The notes under the pieces: model-generated
What the model was told of the DNA's origin: nothing
What the model saw: the letters and a program-made list of their open reading frames with translations, nothing else
Database searches by the model: none
Part shown: piece by piece, positions 27,013 to 36,294 of the stretch
Layout: every line of letters starts with the position of its first letter
How positions within the stretch are numbered: the first letter of the stretch is position 1
Translations under genes and position numbers: made by a program
NCBI RefSeq assembly: GCF_001426865.1
Contig: NZ_LMFO01000001.1
Location: 744,001-808,000 of the forward strand
Reading direction: 5' to 3'
DNA: 64,000 bases
DNA from: Paenibacillus sp. Root52
Lineage (GTDB): Bacteria > Bacillota > Bacilli > Paenibacillales > Paenibacillaceae

Positions 27013-28203
27013 TTACAAGTACAGTCCAGTGATGATCGCAGACAGCACGCTGACAAGCGATGCACCATAAAGCAGCTTCAGACCGAAGCGGGCCACCACA
27101 TTACCTTGTTTCTCATGAAGTCCTTTAACCGCACCGGCAATAATACCGATGGAAGAGAAATTGGCAAACGATACGAGGAAGACAGACACGATTCCGGTAG
27201 TTCTCTCGGACAATGCTGTCTGACTACTAAGGCTAAGCATTGCGACGAATTCATTGGATACCATTTTCGTTGCCATAATACTTCCCGCTTGAATCGCCTC
27301 TTTCCAAGGGATCCCCATAACAAAGGCAAAGGGTGCAAACACATAACCGAGCAGTTCCTGGAATGAAATACCGAGCACCGCACTGAAAATACCATTAATT
27401 AAGGCGATCAACGCGACAAAACCGATGAGCATCGCAGCAACCACTATGGCTACCTTGAATCCATCTAGAATGTACTCACCTAGCATTTCGAAGAACGATT
27501 GCTTCTCCTCTTCCTGAACCTCCAATATATCTTCTTCCGGTGTAACCTGATAAGGGTTCACAATAGAAGCAATGATAAAACCGCCAAATAAGTTGAGCAC
27601 TAATGCCGTCACTACATATTTCGGATCAATCATCGTCATATAGGCACCGACAATAGACATCGATACCGTGGACATCGCTGAGGCACATAAAGTATACAGC
27701 CGATGTTTCGGCAGTAACCCAATTTGTTTTTTTACGGATATGAACACTTCAGATTGCCCCAGAATAGCAGAAGCAACCGCGTTATATGATTCCAGTTTGC
27801 CCATTCCGTTGATTTTGCTTAATACTAGACCAATATATTTTATAACAAAAGGCAAGATTCGGATATACTGTAATATCCCAATCAAGGCAGAGATGACCAC
27901 AATCGGCATGAGCACGGTCAAAAAGAACGGACCACTTCCACCATCTGCTCCAATGGTTACTAAGTCACCGAATACAAACGCGATTCCCTCATTCGCATAA
28001 TCCAACAATGCCTTAAAAGCAGTAGAGAATTTACCAACGAGAAACGTACCCGCCGCTGTATTTAGCAAGAAGTATGCCAGTATAATCTGTAAAACAATCA
28101 TTACCGCAAGCGGTCGGTATCGAATCTGTTTCTTCCCGTTGCTGGCGATATAAGCCAGCCCAAAAACAACAAGTAAGCCGAGTATGGCGATTAGAAATTT
28201 CAT
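27013..28203 (-). CDS. nupC: Concentrative nucleoside transporter
   Basis: A 396-residue CNT-family nucleoside/cation symporter with about ten hydrophobic segments. Family elements are [45 protein letters not shown] at about 155-165, and [10 protein letters not shown] near the C-terminus. It imports (deoxy)nucleosides. The start is the ATG at 28203 after AAAGGAGAG; an in-frame ATG 13 codons upstream has no site. A cre-like sequence lies 100 bases upstream in the gap to deoC, so this gene may have its own promoter as well as read-through from deoC. Confidence 0.95.
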   Translation of the reverse strand: MKFLIAILGLLVVFGLAYIASNGKKQIRYRPLAVMIVLQIILAYFLLNTAAGTFLVGKFSTAFKALLDYANEGIAFVFGDLVTIGADGGSGPFFLTVLMPIVVISALIGILQYIRILPFVIKYIGLVLSKINGMGKLESYNAVASAILGQSEVFISVKKQIGLLPKHRLYTLCASAMSTVSMSIVGAYMTMIDPKYVVTALVLNLFGGFIIASIVNPYQVTPEEDILEVQEEEKQSFFEMLGEYILDGFKVAIVVAAMLIGFVALIALINGIFSAVLGISFQELLGYVFAPFAFVMGIPWKEAIQAGSIMATKMVSNEFVAMLSLSSQTALSERTTGIVSVFLVSFANFSSIGIIAGAVKGLHEKQGNVVARFGLKLLYGASLVSVLSAIITGLYL

Positions 28204-28305
28204 GTAATCTCTCCTTTGAAGGTAGTTAAGCCAGTTGTGCAATCAGCTCAAAGGTTTCTGTTCATGGATTGTAGTGAAAATGAAATAAATTTTCCGAAAA
28301 ACGAA

Positions 28306-28318
28306 TGAAGCGCTTTCA
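28306..28318. promoter_or_regulatory. cre-like site upstream of nupC
   Basis: TGAAGCGCTTTCA is a cre core one base shorter than the consensus TGAAAGCGCTTTCA. B. subtilis dra-nupC-pdp is CcpA-repressed, which supports the reading. Confidence 0.5.
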
Positions 28319-28482
28319 ATATATCACTACGAATTGCTGTATTTTATGTGTCCTGTCCATCTAACCCGCATAAGCTTGTAAAAACAATGATATGCGGGCA
28401 TTCAAGACAAGCTCAATTCGTTTACATCACTTCGTTAAACTGTAATACAGATAACATACAACGAAATGAGATTTCGTTTTGA

Positions 28483-29157
28483 TTAATACGAAGCCGTAGA
28501 TTGTCCACCTTGCATGATTTTAACGCCAGAGCTCGCGCCAATTCGTGTTGCGCCTGCTTCGATCATTTTTTGCATGTCTTCGAGGCTACGAACGCCACCG
28601 GACGCCTTCACACCTACATCTGGACCTACCGTACGACGCATCAAAGCGATATCCTCAGGCGTTGCTCCACCAGTAGAGAATCCAGTTGATGTTTTGACGA
28701 AGTCAGCTCCAGCTCTTACAGCTGCTTCACATGCACGGACTTTTTCATCATCAGTCAACAGGCAAGTTTCGATAATAACTTTGACCAAAGCTTTACCTGC
28801 GGCCGCTTCAACCACTGCACGAATATCTTGCTCAACGTAATCGTCTTTACCGTCTTTCAATGCGCTAATGTTAATGACCATATCCACTTCTGTTGCACCT
28901 TTAGCAATGGCATCTGTCGTTTCGAATGCTTTTGTTTCAGAAGTAGAAGCTCCCAAAGGGAAACCAATAACCGTACAGATATCAACGCCTGTACCTTTTA
29001 ATTGTTCAGCAGCATAAGCAACCCAACCTGGATTCACACATACGGATGCAAATTGATATTGTTTTGCTTCTTCTGTCAGTTTAACCATCTCGCTCTGTGT
29101 AGCGTCTGCACGAAGCAAAGTGTGGTCGATCATTTTAGCTAATTGTGGTGTAGTCAT
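28483..29157 (-). CDS. deoC: Deoxyribose-phosphate aldolase
   Basis: A 224-residue class I aldolase that splits 2-deoxyribose 5-phosphate to acetaldehyde and glyceraldehyde 3-phosphate. The Schiff-base Lys lies in [10 protein letters not shown] (about 150), the second Lys in [11 protein letters not shown], and [10 protein letters not shown] forms the phosphate site. It is the first structural deo gene after the regulator; a DeoR-type operator lies upstream. The start follows a weak AAGGGAGAG site. Confidence 0.97.
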   Translation of the reverse strand: MTTPQLAKMIDHTLLRADATQSEMVKLTEEAKQYQFASVCVNPGWVAYAAEQLKGTGVDICTVIGFPLGASTSETKAFETTDAIAKGATEVDMVINISALKDGKDDYVEQDIRAVVEAAAGKALVKVIIETCLLTDDEKVRACEAAVRAGADFVKTSTGFSTGGATPEDIALMRRTVGPDVGVKASGGVRSLEDMQKMIEAGATRIGASSGVKIMQGGQSTASY

Positions 29158-29207
29158 TCATATCTCTCCCTTTATATAAACGATGTATTCTATATCCTAC
29201 ACTAACA

Positions 29208-29243
29208 TGAACATATGTAATAATCAAACTGAACTTTTGTTCA
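29208..29243 (-). promoter_or_regulatory. DeoR operator candidate upstream of deoC
   Basis: A palindrome TGAACAAAAGTTCA (29243-29230, minus strand) is followed 16 bases downstream by a direct copy of its 3' half (TGTTCA, 29213-29208). This is the same architecture (palindrome plus repeated half) described for the B. subtilis DeoR operator. Confidence 0.65.
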
Positions 29244-29331
29244 CGATGTGCGAATGAAGCACTACTGAGTTATAACTAATCCTTGTACTTACCCAATTAC
29301 TGCACATCTTAGCTTTCGCTCTACACAGCAA

Positions 29332-29361
29332 AACATCCGCCATGAGAACATGGCAGATGTT
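29332..29361 (-). terminator. Terminator-like hairpin of deoR
   Basis: AACATCCGCCATG / CATGGCAGATGTT with one mismatch, loop AGAA, 14 bases past the deoR stop. The T-run is short. Confidence 0.6.
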
Positions 29362-29374
29362 GTCACTCTTCCAA

Positions 29375-30319
29375 TTAGAGACGAAGCAAAGCTTGGGCTG
29401 TGTACTGATCCGTAACTAGAATGTTTGCATACTGGCCTTGGAGTGCGGCATGAATTGCTTCAATTTTGCGTTGGCCACCTGCGACAAGAATGGATTTCTC
29501 CTTATTTTTCAGCTCAGACAGGTCGATACCTACTGTTCTGCTATTGATCTCTTCACTGATTAATTGGCCTTCACTATCAAAGAAACGAGAGCAAATATCA
29601 CCCGCTCCTGTATGTATCAACAGTTGCTGCTCCTCTTCACTGAAGTAACCGAGTTTGAACAAAAGTGCATCTTCCTTCACTGTGCCCACCGTAAAAATGG
29701 CGATATTCGCTTGCCGGCCAAGCTCTACAATTCTACCGATATGTCGATCAGCTTCCACCATGTTCTTCACTTCGATAGAATCAAAGATCACAGGTAGGGG
29801 CAGATATCGAGGCACAGTATGGAAAGCTTCCGCAAATAGATGTACGATATCAGCTGCATAGGTATTCACATGCGAGTGACTGACGCCTCCCTTTAACTGA
29901 ACAACCTCTACGCCCTTCACCTGTTTAGGACGAAGCTGGCGAGCGACAGCATGCATCGTTGTTCCCCACGTTACACCAATAATATCCGCATCTTGAACAG
30001 TGTCCTGAAGATAATCAGCAGCTCTCTTGCTGATCTGCTTCTGGATTTCATCATCGCTCTTCAGAGGTGCGAAACATACTAGCGCTGTTTCGAGATCATA
30101 TTTAGCTTTTAATTCCCCAGCAATAATATCGATATCCTCTAAAGGATCCATAATCTCAATCCGGACATAACCCCGGTCTTTGGCATACTGCAACAGTCGA
30201 GATACGGTCGGACGTGATACACCGAGCCTGACCGCAATATCCTGTTGGCTATAATCAGACTGATAATACAATTTGGCTGCTTCTATACTTAGTCGCTGTT
30301 TCTCCAGATCTATTCCCAT
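29375..30319 (-). CDS. deoR: Deoxyribonucleoside regulator (SorC/DeoR type)
   Basis: A 314-residue SorC-family regulator matching B. subtilis DeoR. The N-terminal HTH (YSQQDIAVRLGVSRPTVSRL) lies at about 20-39. The C-terminal sugar-phosphate-binding domain at about 60-314 has GVTWGTTMHAVARQL, FTVGTVKEDALL, GDICSRFFD and VAGGQRKIEAIHAALQG. Deoxyribose 5-phosphate is the expected inducer. It sits immediately upstream of deoC on the same strand. The operator between them suggests it represses the deo genes. Confidence 0.93.
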   Translation of the reverse strand: MGIDLEKQRLSIEAAKLYYQSDYSQQDIAVRLGVSRPTVSRLLQYAKDRGYVRIEIMDPLEDIDIIAGELKAKYDLETALVCFAPLKSDDEIQKQISKRAADYLQDTVQDADIIGVTWGTTMHAVARQLRPKQVKGVEVVQLKGGVSHSHVNTYAADIVHLFAEAFHTVPRYLPLPVIFDSIEVKNMVEADRHIGRIVELGRQANIAIFTVGTVKEDALLFKLGYFSEEEQQLLIHTGAGDICSRFFDSEGQLISEEINSRTVGIDLSELKNKEKSILVAGGQRKIEAIHAALQGQYANILVTDQYTAQALLRL

Positions 30320-30474
30320 GTGTGCTCAACCCACTCATCTTCGTTATCGTTAGAAACCATACGTATCTTGTATATCTTATACATACATTATCAAAATAAC
30401 CCTAAGCGAACAACTAATAACCGTTTAGTAATCCATTTCATGCCTCCACACATCTTCATTGAATCAATATAAAA

Positions 30475-30514
30475 AGCCCACTTGCATATCTCCATGAAAG
30501 GATGCAAGTGGGCT
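30475..30514 (-). terminator. Terminator of the 30554-30904 gene
   Basis: A 13-bp perfect stem AGCCCACTTGCAT / ATGCAAGTGGGCT followed by TTTTT on the minus strand. Confidence 0.92.
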
Positions 30515-30553
30515 CACGTATATTATTTTAATTTTATTATGAGAATGAAGTGA

Positions 30554-30904
30554 TTATGATTGACCGGATTTAGACCTGCTCATCGTCTCAAGCTTGCGCG
30601 TAATCGCAGTACGATCCACTTTCAGTCCCCAGATCGACTCGATAATCTGTTCTTTATCCTCAGCATCCTCAGCATGCTTTAACTGGATTAACAACGCGTG
30701 CATCTGCTCATTTATATCTTCAAACTGCATCCATAGATCATGTCTTACTTCCATAGAATCCAGATGGCGATTAGCTTCAACTTCTTCTTTCAATGCAGTT
30801 AGAATGGATTGTTCCCATTCCGTATCCCCTAATTGCTTAGCCATATTCAGGAGATCCAGATAATCGTCAACAAGAAGCGAGTTCAATTCAGCATGTGTTT
30901 TCAT
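30554..30904 (-). CDS. Hypothetical helical protein
   Basis: 116 residues, predicted mostly helical and acidic with several Leu-rich heptads (LNSLLVDDYLDLLNMAKQL and MHALLIQLKHAEDAEDKEQI). It has no signal peptide or membrane segment and I recognise no family. Codon use and a terminator directly after it support a real gene. The start at 30904 follows AAAAGGGGATGCAATAAACG. It stands alone between deoR and the epimerase gene. Confidence 0.7.
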   Translation of the reverse strand: MKTHAELNSLLVDDYLDLLNMAKQLGDTEWEQSILTALKEEVEANRHLDSMEVRHDLWMQFEDINEQMHALLIQLKHAEDAEDKEQIIESIWGLKVDRTAITRKLETMSRSKSGQS

Positions 30905-30994
30905 CGTTTATTGCATCCCCTTTTCGTCTATTTACCAAGTATTATACTCGGTATTTCAGGATATGCAATAGGTGGTGAAAAAAGATGGATGTAA

Positions 30995-31888
30995 TTAACT
31001 CTCAGATTGTAGAGCCAGAGCCACTTCACGAACGAGACCAGGAAACCAGTCCATCAATGATTCAAACGTATAACCTGCTTGTTCAGCCTTATCTGTACTC
31101 ATCGTCCAAGATTCACTTATGCCAAAAGGTGACATATCTTCCTTACCTGTCTCGGATAGAATCTGGGACTGCATCCCCGTTACGGATTCAATTAGCTTCA
31201 TCATTTCTGATAATTTAATCGCTCCTTGCGAGGCAGCATTAACCGGTCCAGTAATGGAAGAATGTCCAAGCCAGGCGAGGAATCTAGCCGCTTCCGTAGA
31301 ATTGATGAATCCAATCTCGGCTTCCGGATTCGGCATGCCAATCGGTTTTCCCTTTTGCACATGTTCAATATGAAAATGCAGTCGTCTTGTATAATCATCC
31401 ATCCCTAACACAATCGGAATTCGCATGGCAACAACCGGAAACTCGGCTTCTTGGAAAAATACAGCCTCAGCAAGACGTTTGCCTTCCCCATAAGAAAACT
31501 GTTCATGATTCCCATATTGCAGCGGGTAAGTGTATGGATCAAAGTCATCCTCTGTAAATCCCGGTTTAGGATCACCGTACACAGAGAGGGTAGATGTTAG
31601 AACATATCTTTTGGTTCGACCAGCAAATGCTTCACATGCTGATTTGGCAGCATCGGGTGAATAACAAATATTGTCATACACCACATCCCACTGGTCTGTT
31701 TGAGCAACCTTTGCCAAAGATTGTGGATCTTCCCGATCCATCTTAATCCGGTTCACTTCACTTCCGAAATCCACACGCGTTTTGCCCCGAGTTGCCACTG
31801 TGATCTGTGATTTACCTTCCCACAGCAAGTGATCCACCAGACGTTTGCCGAAGAAGCGTGTGCCCCCAAGAATTAATACCTTTTGCAT
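30995..31888 (-). CDS. NAD(P)-dependent epimerase/dehydratase (extended SDR)
   Basis: A 297-residue extended SDR. The Rossmann motif GGTRFFGKRLVDHLL is at about 8-22, VVYDNICYSPD at about 70, the catalytic Ser/Thr region VLTSTLSVYGDP near 95-106, and a YGEGKRLAE (Y-x-x-x-K) active site at about 133-141. It acts on a nucleotide- or free-sugar substrate of unknown identity. It starts 19 bases after the stop of the Gfo/Idh gene at 31908, so the two are one transcription unit. Confidence 0.85.
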   Translation of the reverse strand: MQKVLILGGTRFFGKRLVDHLLWEGKSQITVATRGKTRVDFGSEVNRIKMDREDPQSLAKVAQTDQWDVVYDNICYSPDAAKSACEAFAGRTKRYVLTSTLSVYGDPKPGFTEDDFDPYTYPLQYGNHEQFSYGEGKRLAEAVFFQEAEFPVVAMRIPIVLGMDDYTRRLHFHIEHVQKGKPIGMPNPEAEIGFINSTEAARFLAWLGHSSITGPVNAASQGAIKLSEMMKLIESVTGMQSQILSETGKEDMSPFGISESWTMSTDKAEQAGYTFESLMDWFPGLVREVALALQSES

Positions 31889-31907
31889 CCGGTAACCCTC
31901 CTTCTAC

Positions 31908-32891
31908 CTATTTATCATTTGGAAAAACAAGTCCGATTTGTTTCCGGATTTGATCCATAACTAACATGGTTTCATAGGAACGTTCATATGTGTTCATATC
32001 CGATTCTAGTTTACCCGCTTCAACGAGGTTTACGAACTCTTGAACTTCGTAGAACATCGTTGGATAATTTTGCTCTGCTTCTAGTTTTTCCACCGTACCA
32101 TCATTGTATCGAATCTCGGCATGTTCGGGCGATCCAATTTTATCAATTAAAATACTGCCGAGTTCACCCATAATTTCAGTAGGCACATGTGAATTAGAGA
32201 TTTTGGAATAGGTTACAACCGCGTCCATCTCATCATAATTCAGAATAACACTCCCTTGACCATCCACGCCGGATGTCAACATATACGCCTGGGATTGTAC
32301 TTGATTAGGGGCACCAAACAGCGTAATCAATGGATATAGACAATATACGCCCAGATCCATAAGTGCGCCATTAGCTAGCTCTGGCTTAAATGCATTTAGC
32401 ACAATGCCCTCCTTATACTTGTCATAGCGTGAAGAGTACTGGGAGTATCCTGCAATATACTTGCGAACAGGTCCAATTTTATGAAGGTTCGACTGAACCG
32501 TTTTGAATGCCGGTACTAGTGTTGATTTCATCGCTTCCATTAACAGAACCCCGGATTCACGAGCAGCATCCACTAATCGGCGAACTTCTTCACTATTTGC
32601 AGCTAGCGGTTTCTCGCACAATACATGCTTCCTATTTCTTAGAAACAACTCTGCCTGCTCCGCATGATATGTATTAGGCGTTGCGATATATACGGCATCA
32701 ATCTCATCACTCGCTGCCATCTCTTCGAGATTCGTGAATCGGTGTGCAGCCTTGTATTGATCTGCAAATGCATCTGCTTTCTCAGCACTTCGAGAGTATA
32801 CAGCAGTCAGTGTAAAGCCCTCCACCTGTGCTGCGGCCTCAAGTAGTCTTTCTGTAATCCAGTTGGTGCCTACGACTCCGAAACGTACCAT
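31908..32891 (-). CDS. Gfo/Idh/MocA-family oxidoreductase
   Basis: 327 residues. The N-terminal NAD(P) domain has VVGTNWITERLLEAA, AVYSRSAEKADAFA and the family hallmark CEKPLAAN (Lys in EKP) at about 93-100. The C-terminal alpha/beta domain has GALMDLGVYCLYPLITLFG (substrate side). It resembles the trans-dihydrodiol / glucose-fructose oxidoreductase type. The substrate is unknown. It forms an operon with the epimerase downstream. Confidence 0.88.
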   Translation of the reverse strand: MVRFGVVGTNWITERLLEAAAQVEGFTLTAVYSRSAEKADAFADQYKAAHRFTNLEEMAASDEIDAVYIATPNTYHAEQAELFLRNRKHVLCEKPLAANSEEVRRLVDAARESGVLLMEAMKSTLVPAFKTVQSNLHKIGPVRKYIAGYSQYSSRYDKYKEGIVLNAFKPELANGALMDLGVYCLYPLITLFGAPNQVQSQAYMLTSGVDGQGSVILNYDEMDAVVTYSKISNSHVPTEIMGELGSILIDKIGSPEHAEIRYNDGTVEKLEAEQNYPTMFYEVQEFVNLVEAGKLESDMNTYERSYETMLVMDQIRKQIGLVFPNDK

Positions 32892-32984
32892 GCTTACCTA
32901 CCTCTTTCATTTCTATATTATTGTCCATTGTAGCTTAAATTTCGTTCAGAATGAAGTCACCCTGCTTAACCGCAACGAACAGGA

Positions 32985-33021
32985 ACAGCCTGGAATCCTT
33001 TATACAAGGACACCAGGCTGT
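32985..33021 (-). terminator. Terminator-like hairpin after the 33042-34148 gene
   Basis: ACAGCCTGG / CCAGGCTGT with an inner TCCTT/AAGGA pairing, 20 bases past the stop. The following T-run is poor. Confidence 0.65.
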
Positions 33022-33041
33022 AATTATTAATATAAGTAAAC

Positions 33042-34148
33042 TTATTGATCAAGCGTGTAGAGAGGAAGATTCTCCGGCAGTGGAGCCGGACGCTGACAAG
33101 TGCTTTTCATTTGATAGAATGTCTGGTCATCCGACGAATCATGGAATGCCCACATGGCTTCTAAGACATGGTACGCAAGCTCGCCGCTCGCTCGATGTGC
33201 CCGGCCACTATGCGCTGCATATGCCATATCCGCGACACCAATTCCGCGTGTGTTTTCCTGGTATCCTGGCAGTAGAGGTACCTCAGTCCATTCTTGCTCT
33301 CCAAGAAGTCTATAACGGACCGGACCTCCGAAGGTATTAGGGTCAGGTACTTGTAATGTACCATGCGTTCCATAGATCTCAATTGGAGGCAGCACACTGC
33401 CCCCAAACACATCGAAGCTTGTAATGAGTGTACCTATGGCGCCCTGTTCGAACTGCAGCAAGCCTGTTACATGTGTTGGAATCTCAACAGGAATGGTTTG
33501 TCCTCGCTTTTTCTCACTCGTAATTGTCCGTTCGTTCATTGCTTTACCCGTCATACCAGCAATAGTTGAAATCGGACCCAGAAGTTGCACCAGTGCTGTG
33601 AGATAGTACGGTCCCATATCAAACATCGGCCCGCCACCTGATGCATAATAGAACTCAGGATCCGGATGCCAGTGCTCGTGACCTCTGCCCATCATGAAAG
33701 CTGTTGCTGAAACAGGTTTGCCAATTACACCGTCTTCAACTAATTTAAGAGCAGTTTGAATGCCTGAACCGAAGAAAGTTTCGGGTGCACAGCCCACCAA
33801 CAATCCTTTTCTTTTGGCTGTCTCTAGTACGGCAAGACCTTCTTCACGAGTAACCGCAAGTGGTTTCTCCACATACACATGTTTGCCCGCTTCCAGTGCT
33901 TGCAGACACACATTCGCATGAACGGAAGGAATAGTCAGGTTGATAATCAGTTCAATCTCAGGATCCGCCAGTATTTCTTCTACCGTATACACGTTGGGAA
34001 CTTGATAAGCTGCTGCTTGTTCCTCAGCTCGCTTCTGATCTAGATCTGCAACTGCTACGAGTTCAAGCACGTCAAACCGATGACAATTCTCCATATAAAT
34101 GCCGCTGATTTTACCACAGCCAATAATGCCAACTTTCATAACGCTCAT
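33042..34148 (-). CDS. Gfo/Idh/MocA-family oxidoreductase
   Basis: 368 residues. The N-terminal dinucleotide domain has GIIGCGKISGIYMENC and the hallmark VEKPLAVTREEG at about 93-104. The substrate domain has GGGPMFDMGPYYLTALVQLLGP near 185-206. It is one of three family members within 4.5 kb. Sequence features resemble sugar dehydrogenases acting on free or glycosidic hexoses; the exact substrate is not evident. It starts after GGGAG at 7 bases and precedes, on the same strand, a terminator-like hairpin. Confidence 0.88.
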   Translation of the reverse strand: MSVMKVGIIGCGKISGIYMENCHRFDVLELVAVADLDQKRAEEQAAAYQVPNVYTVEEILADPEIELIINLTIPSVHANVCLQALEAGKHVYVEKPLAVTREEGLAVLETAKRKGLLVGCAPETFFGSGIQTALKLVEDGVIGKPVSATAFMMGRGHEHWHPDPEFYYASGGGPMFDMGPYYLTALVQLLGPISTIAGMTGKAMNERTITSEKKRGQTIPVEIPTHVTGLLQFEQGAIGTLITSFDVFGGSVLPPIEIYGTHGTLQVPDPNTFGGPVRYRLLGEQEWTEVPLLPGYQENTRGIGVADMAYAAHSGRAHRASGELAYHVLEAMWAFHDSSDDQTFYQMKSTCQRPAPLPENLPLYTLDQ

Positions 34149-34298
34149 ACTTGGGCTCCCTTCGCCATCGAACAGAAATGTGGAAACATAAAATTATGTT
34201 TTTATATGATTATTCTGATACGTAAACGCTTAAAATGGTTGATACACGTTAGTTATAGCCCAGCATGTTAGTGGGTCTACTATTGTCCCTTAATCTCA

Positions 34299-35024
34299 TT
34301 ACGTTTGGTTGTCAGCCATACCTGTATACACTTCAGTCTTCGTATCTTTATTTTGCTTCGCAAGTTGTTTGCCTGCGGCTGTCCATTTGAAGCCACTTCT
34401 CATCATCTCGGTTACCTGCTTCATCTCAACGATATCGGCATGATGTCCAAGTGAATTATAGAATACACGCCCTGCTCCCCAGCGCTTCGTCCAGACGACG
34501 GGCATGTCTACAGGTCCATTTGCGGCGTGAGGGCCATTAACGATAGGAAAACGTGTTGTTGCTAATACTTCTACAGCAGGGTCTACATGAAGATAATACT
34601 GCTCTGTTTTTACTTGAAAATCTTCAATGTGGCCAAGCAGTGGACTTGAGCCACGCTTCATATTAATGGTGTACTCTACCCCATCGTTACCTGGATGTGC
34701 GACCCACTGGCCACCCGTCATGAATTGCCAATCTACATTATTACGGAATGCATCACACATCCCACCATGCAGACCTGCCAAGCCTACACCACTCTGAACT
34801 GCTGCAGACACGTTGTTGACCAGTTCTTGTTCAATCTGTCCCATTGTCCAGAGCGGTACGATCAGATCTAGACCAAGCAGCTTCTCAGCGTCTGCATACG
34901 CCTCAAGTGTATCAGACACCTCAACCTCGAACTGCTCTTCCTTCAGAATACGTTCAAAAATGGCTGCTACCTGCTCCGGTTCGTGTCCATCCCAACCGCC
35001 CCATACGATCAATGCTTTACTCAT
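34299..35024 (-). CDS. ThuA-like domain protein
   Basis: A 241-residue ThuA-family protein with the class I glutamine-amidotransferase-like fold: LIVWGGWDGHEPEQVAAIFE at the N-terminus, GLAGLHGGMCDAFRNN at about 80-95 and GPVDMPVVWTKRWGAGRVFY near 165-185. ThuA proteins act with Gfo/Idh dehydrogenases in the catabolism of (3-keto)disaccharides such as trehalose in rhizobia. Here it sits between two Gfo/Idh genes, which fits. The start is uncertain: ATG at 35024, with a GTG directly before it. Confidence 0.88.
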   Translation of the reverse strand: MSKALIVWGGWDGHEPEQVAAIFERILKEEQFEVEVSDTLEAYADAEKLLGLDLIVPLWTMGQIEQELVNNVSAAVQSGVGLAGLHGGMCDAFRNNVDWQFMTGGQWVAHPGNDGVEYTINMKRGSSPLLGHIEDFQVKTEQYYLHVDPAVEVLATTRFPIVNGPHAANGPVDMPVVWTKRWGAGRVFYNSLGHHADIVEMKQVTEMMRSGFKWTAAGKQLAKQNKDTKTEVYTGMADNQT

Positions 35025-35082
35025 CACCTAATCACTCGCTTTCCTAAATTATCGTTATAGTTTAGACTACATGCACTTAGAC

Positions 35083-36255
35083 TCACATCTCTTCAAGAGA
35101 TACCCAACGTCGCTCATAAATGGAGCGCTCAACAGCTTCAAGCACTGCTTGACAGGCTACACCGTCATGGAAACTTGGTGATGGCTGACGACCTTCCGAT
35201 ATTGCAGTAACAAGCTCTAACATCTCATGAGTGAACGTATGTTCAAATCCAATCGTGTGTCCAGCAGGCCACCAAGCTTCGGCATATTTGTGCGCTGGAT
35301 CGGTTGCGAGTACACGGCGGAATCCTTGCACATCTTCTTCATCTTTGGTGAAATAAACTTCCAATTCGTTCATTCGTTCGAAGTCGAACCGCACACTTCC
35401 GAGACTCCCATTAATCTCAAAGGAATTGGTGCTGCGGTGACCGGCTGCAAAACGTGTAGCCTCGAAGCTTCCCAGTGCTCCATCTGCGAACTTCGCCAAG
35501 AATAGTGTTGCGTCATCGACGGTGACTTCTCCCTTCGGTGCATCATTGGTTGTGCTACCTTTGGCACTTAATCCCGTCATTTCAGAAGCTAGTGGACGTT
35601 CTTTGATGAAAGTCTCGCTCATACCGATAACTTCCTTGAACTCTCCTACTAGGAAGCGAGCTAGATCGATTAGATGTGCGCCGAGATCGCCATGCGAGCC
35701 GGAGCCAGCGACTTCTTTTTGCAATCGCCATACGAGCGGAAAGGACGGATCCATAATCCAGTCTTGCAAGAAAAATGCACGGAAATGATAGATTTTACCC
35801 AAGCGTCCGCTCTGCACCAGATCTTTGGCTAACTGCACTGCTGGGGAGAAACGATAGTTGAACCCTACCATGTGAGCGATGCCCGCATCCTCGGCAGCTT
35901 GGAGCATCTCACGGGAATCCGCGAGGGATAGTGCCAATGGTTTCTCACAGAATAGGTGTTTACCCTGACGCGCAGCTTCAATTGCGATCTCTTTGTGTGC
36001 ATCACTTGGCGCGTTAATGTCTATAAGATCGATATCATCTCGCTTTACCAGCTCACGCCAATCCGTTACACTCTCAGACCATCCGAACTGGTTAGCGGCT
36101 TCCTGAACACCTTGCTCGTTACGCCCGCAGATGACGGACATTTCAGGCTGCAAAGGTGCTGATGGGAAAAACATTGGTAGGCTTCGATAAGCGTTACTGT
36201 GTGCTTTCCCCATAAATTTGTATCCGACCATTCCTACACGAAGATGTTTTGACAT
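35083..36255 (-). CDS. Gfo/Idh/MocA-family oxidoreductase (ThuB-like)
   Basis: 390 residues. The N-terminal domain has GMVGYKFMGKAHSNAYRSLP and the hallmark CEKPLALSLADS at about 95-106. The C-terminal domain has GSGSHGDLGAHLIDLARFLVG at about 178-198, a signature often seen in ThuB/inositol-dehydrogenase-like members. The ATG at 36255 is chosen because AAGGAGG lies 8 bases before it; an ATG two codons earlier is too close to the site. It is transcribed with the ThuA-like gene 58 bases downstream, and a LacI regulator sits 39 bases upstream. Confidence 0.9.
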   Translation of the reverse strand: MSKHLRVGMVGYKFMGKAHSNAYRSLPMFFPSAPLQPEMSVICGRNEQGVQEAANQFGWSESVTDWRELVKRDDIDLIDINAPSDAHKEIAIEAARQGKHLFCEKPLALSLADSREMLQAAEDAGIAHMVGFNYRFSPAVQLAKDLVQSGRLGKIYHFRAFFLQDWIMDPSFPLVWRLQKEVAGSGSHGDLGAHLIDLARFLVGEFKEVIGMSETFIKERPLASEMTGLSAKGSTTNDAPKGEVTVDDATLFLAKFADGALGSFEATRFAAGHRSTNSFEINGSLGSVRFDFERMNELEVYFTKDEEDVQGFRRVLATDPAHKYAEAWWPAGHTIGFEHTFTHEMLELVTAISEGRQPSPSFHDGVACQAVLEAVERSIYERRWVSLEEM

Positions 36256-36294
36256 GATCATTTCCTCCTTGGGAATTCAAGTGATTATCTACCA

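Noticed and set aside
28365..28398. Terminator between deoC and nupC
   Set aside because: CCCGCATA / TATGCGGG can pair, but the loop is long and no T-run follows, so it is not called.
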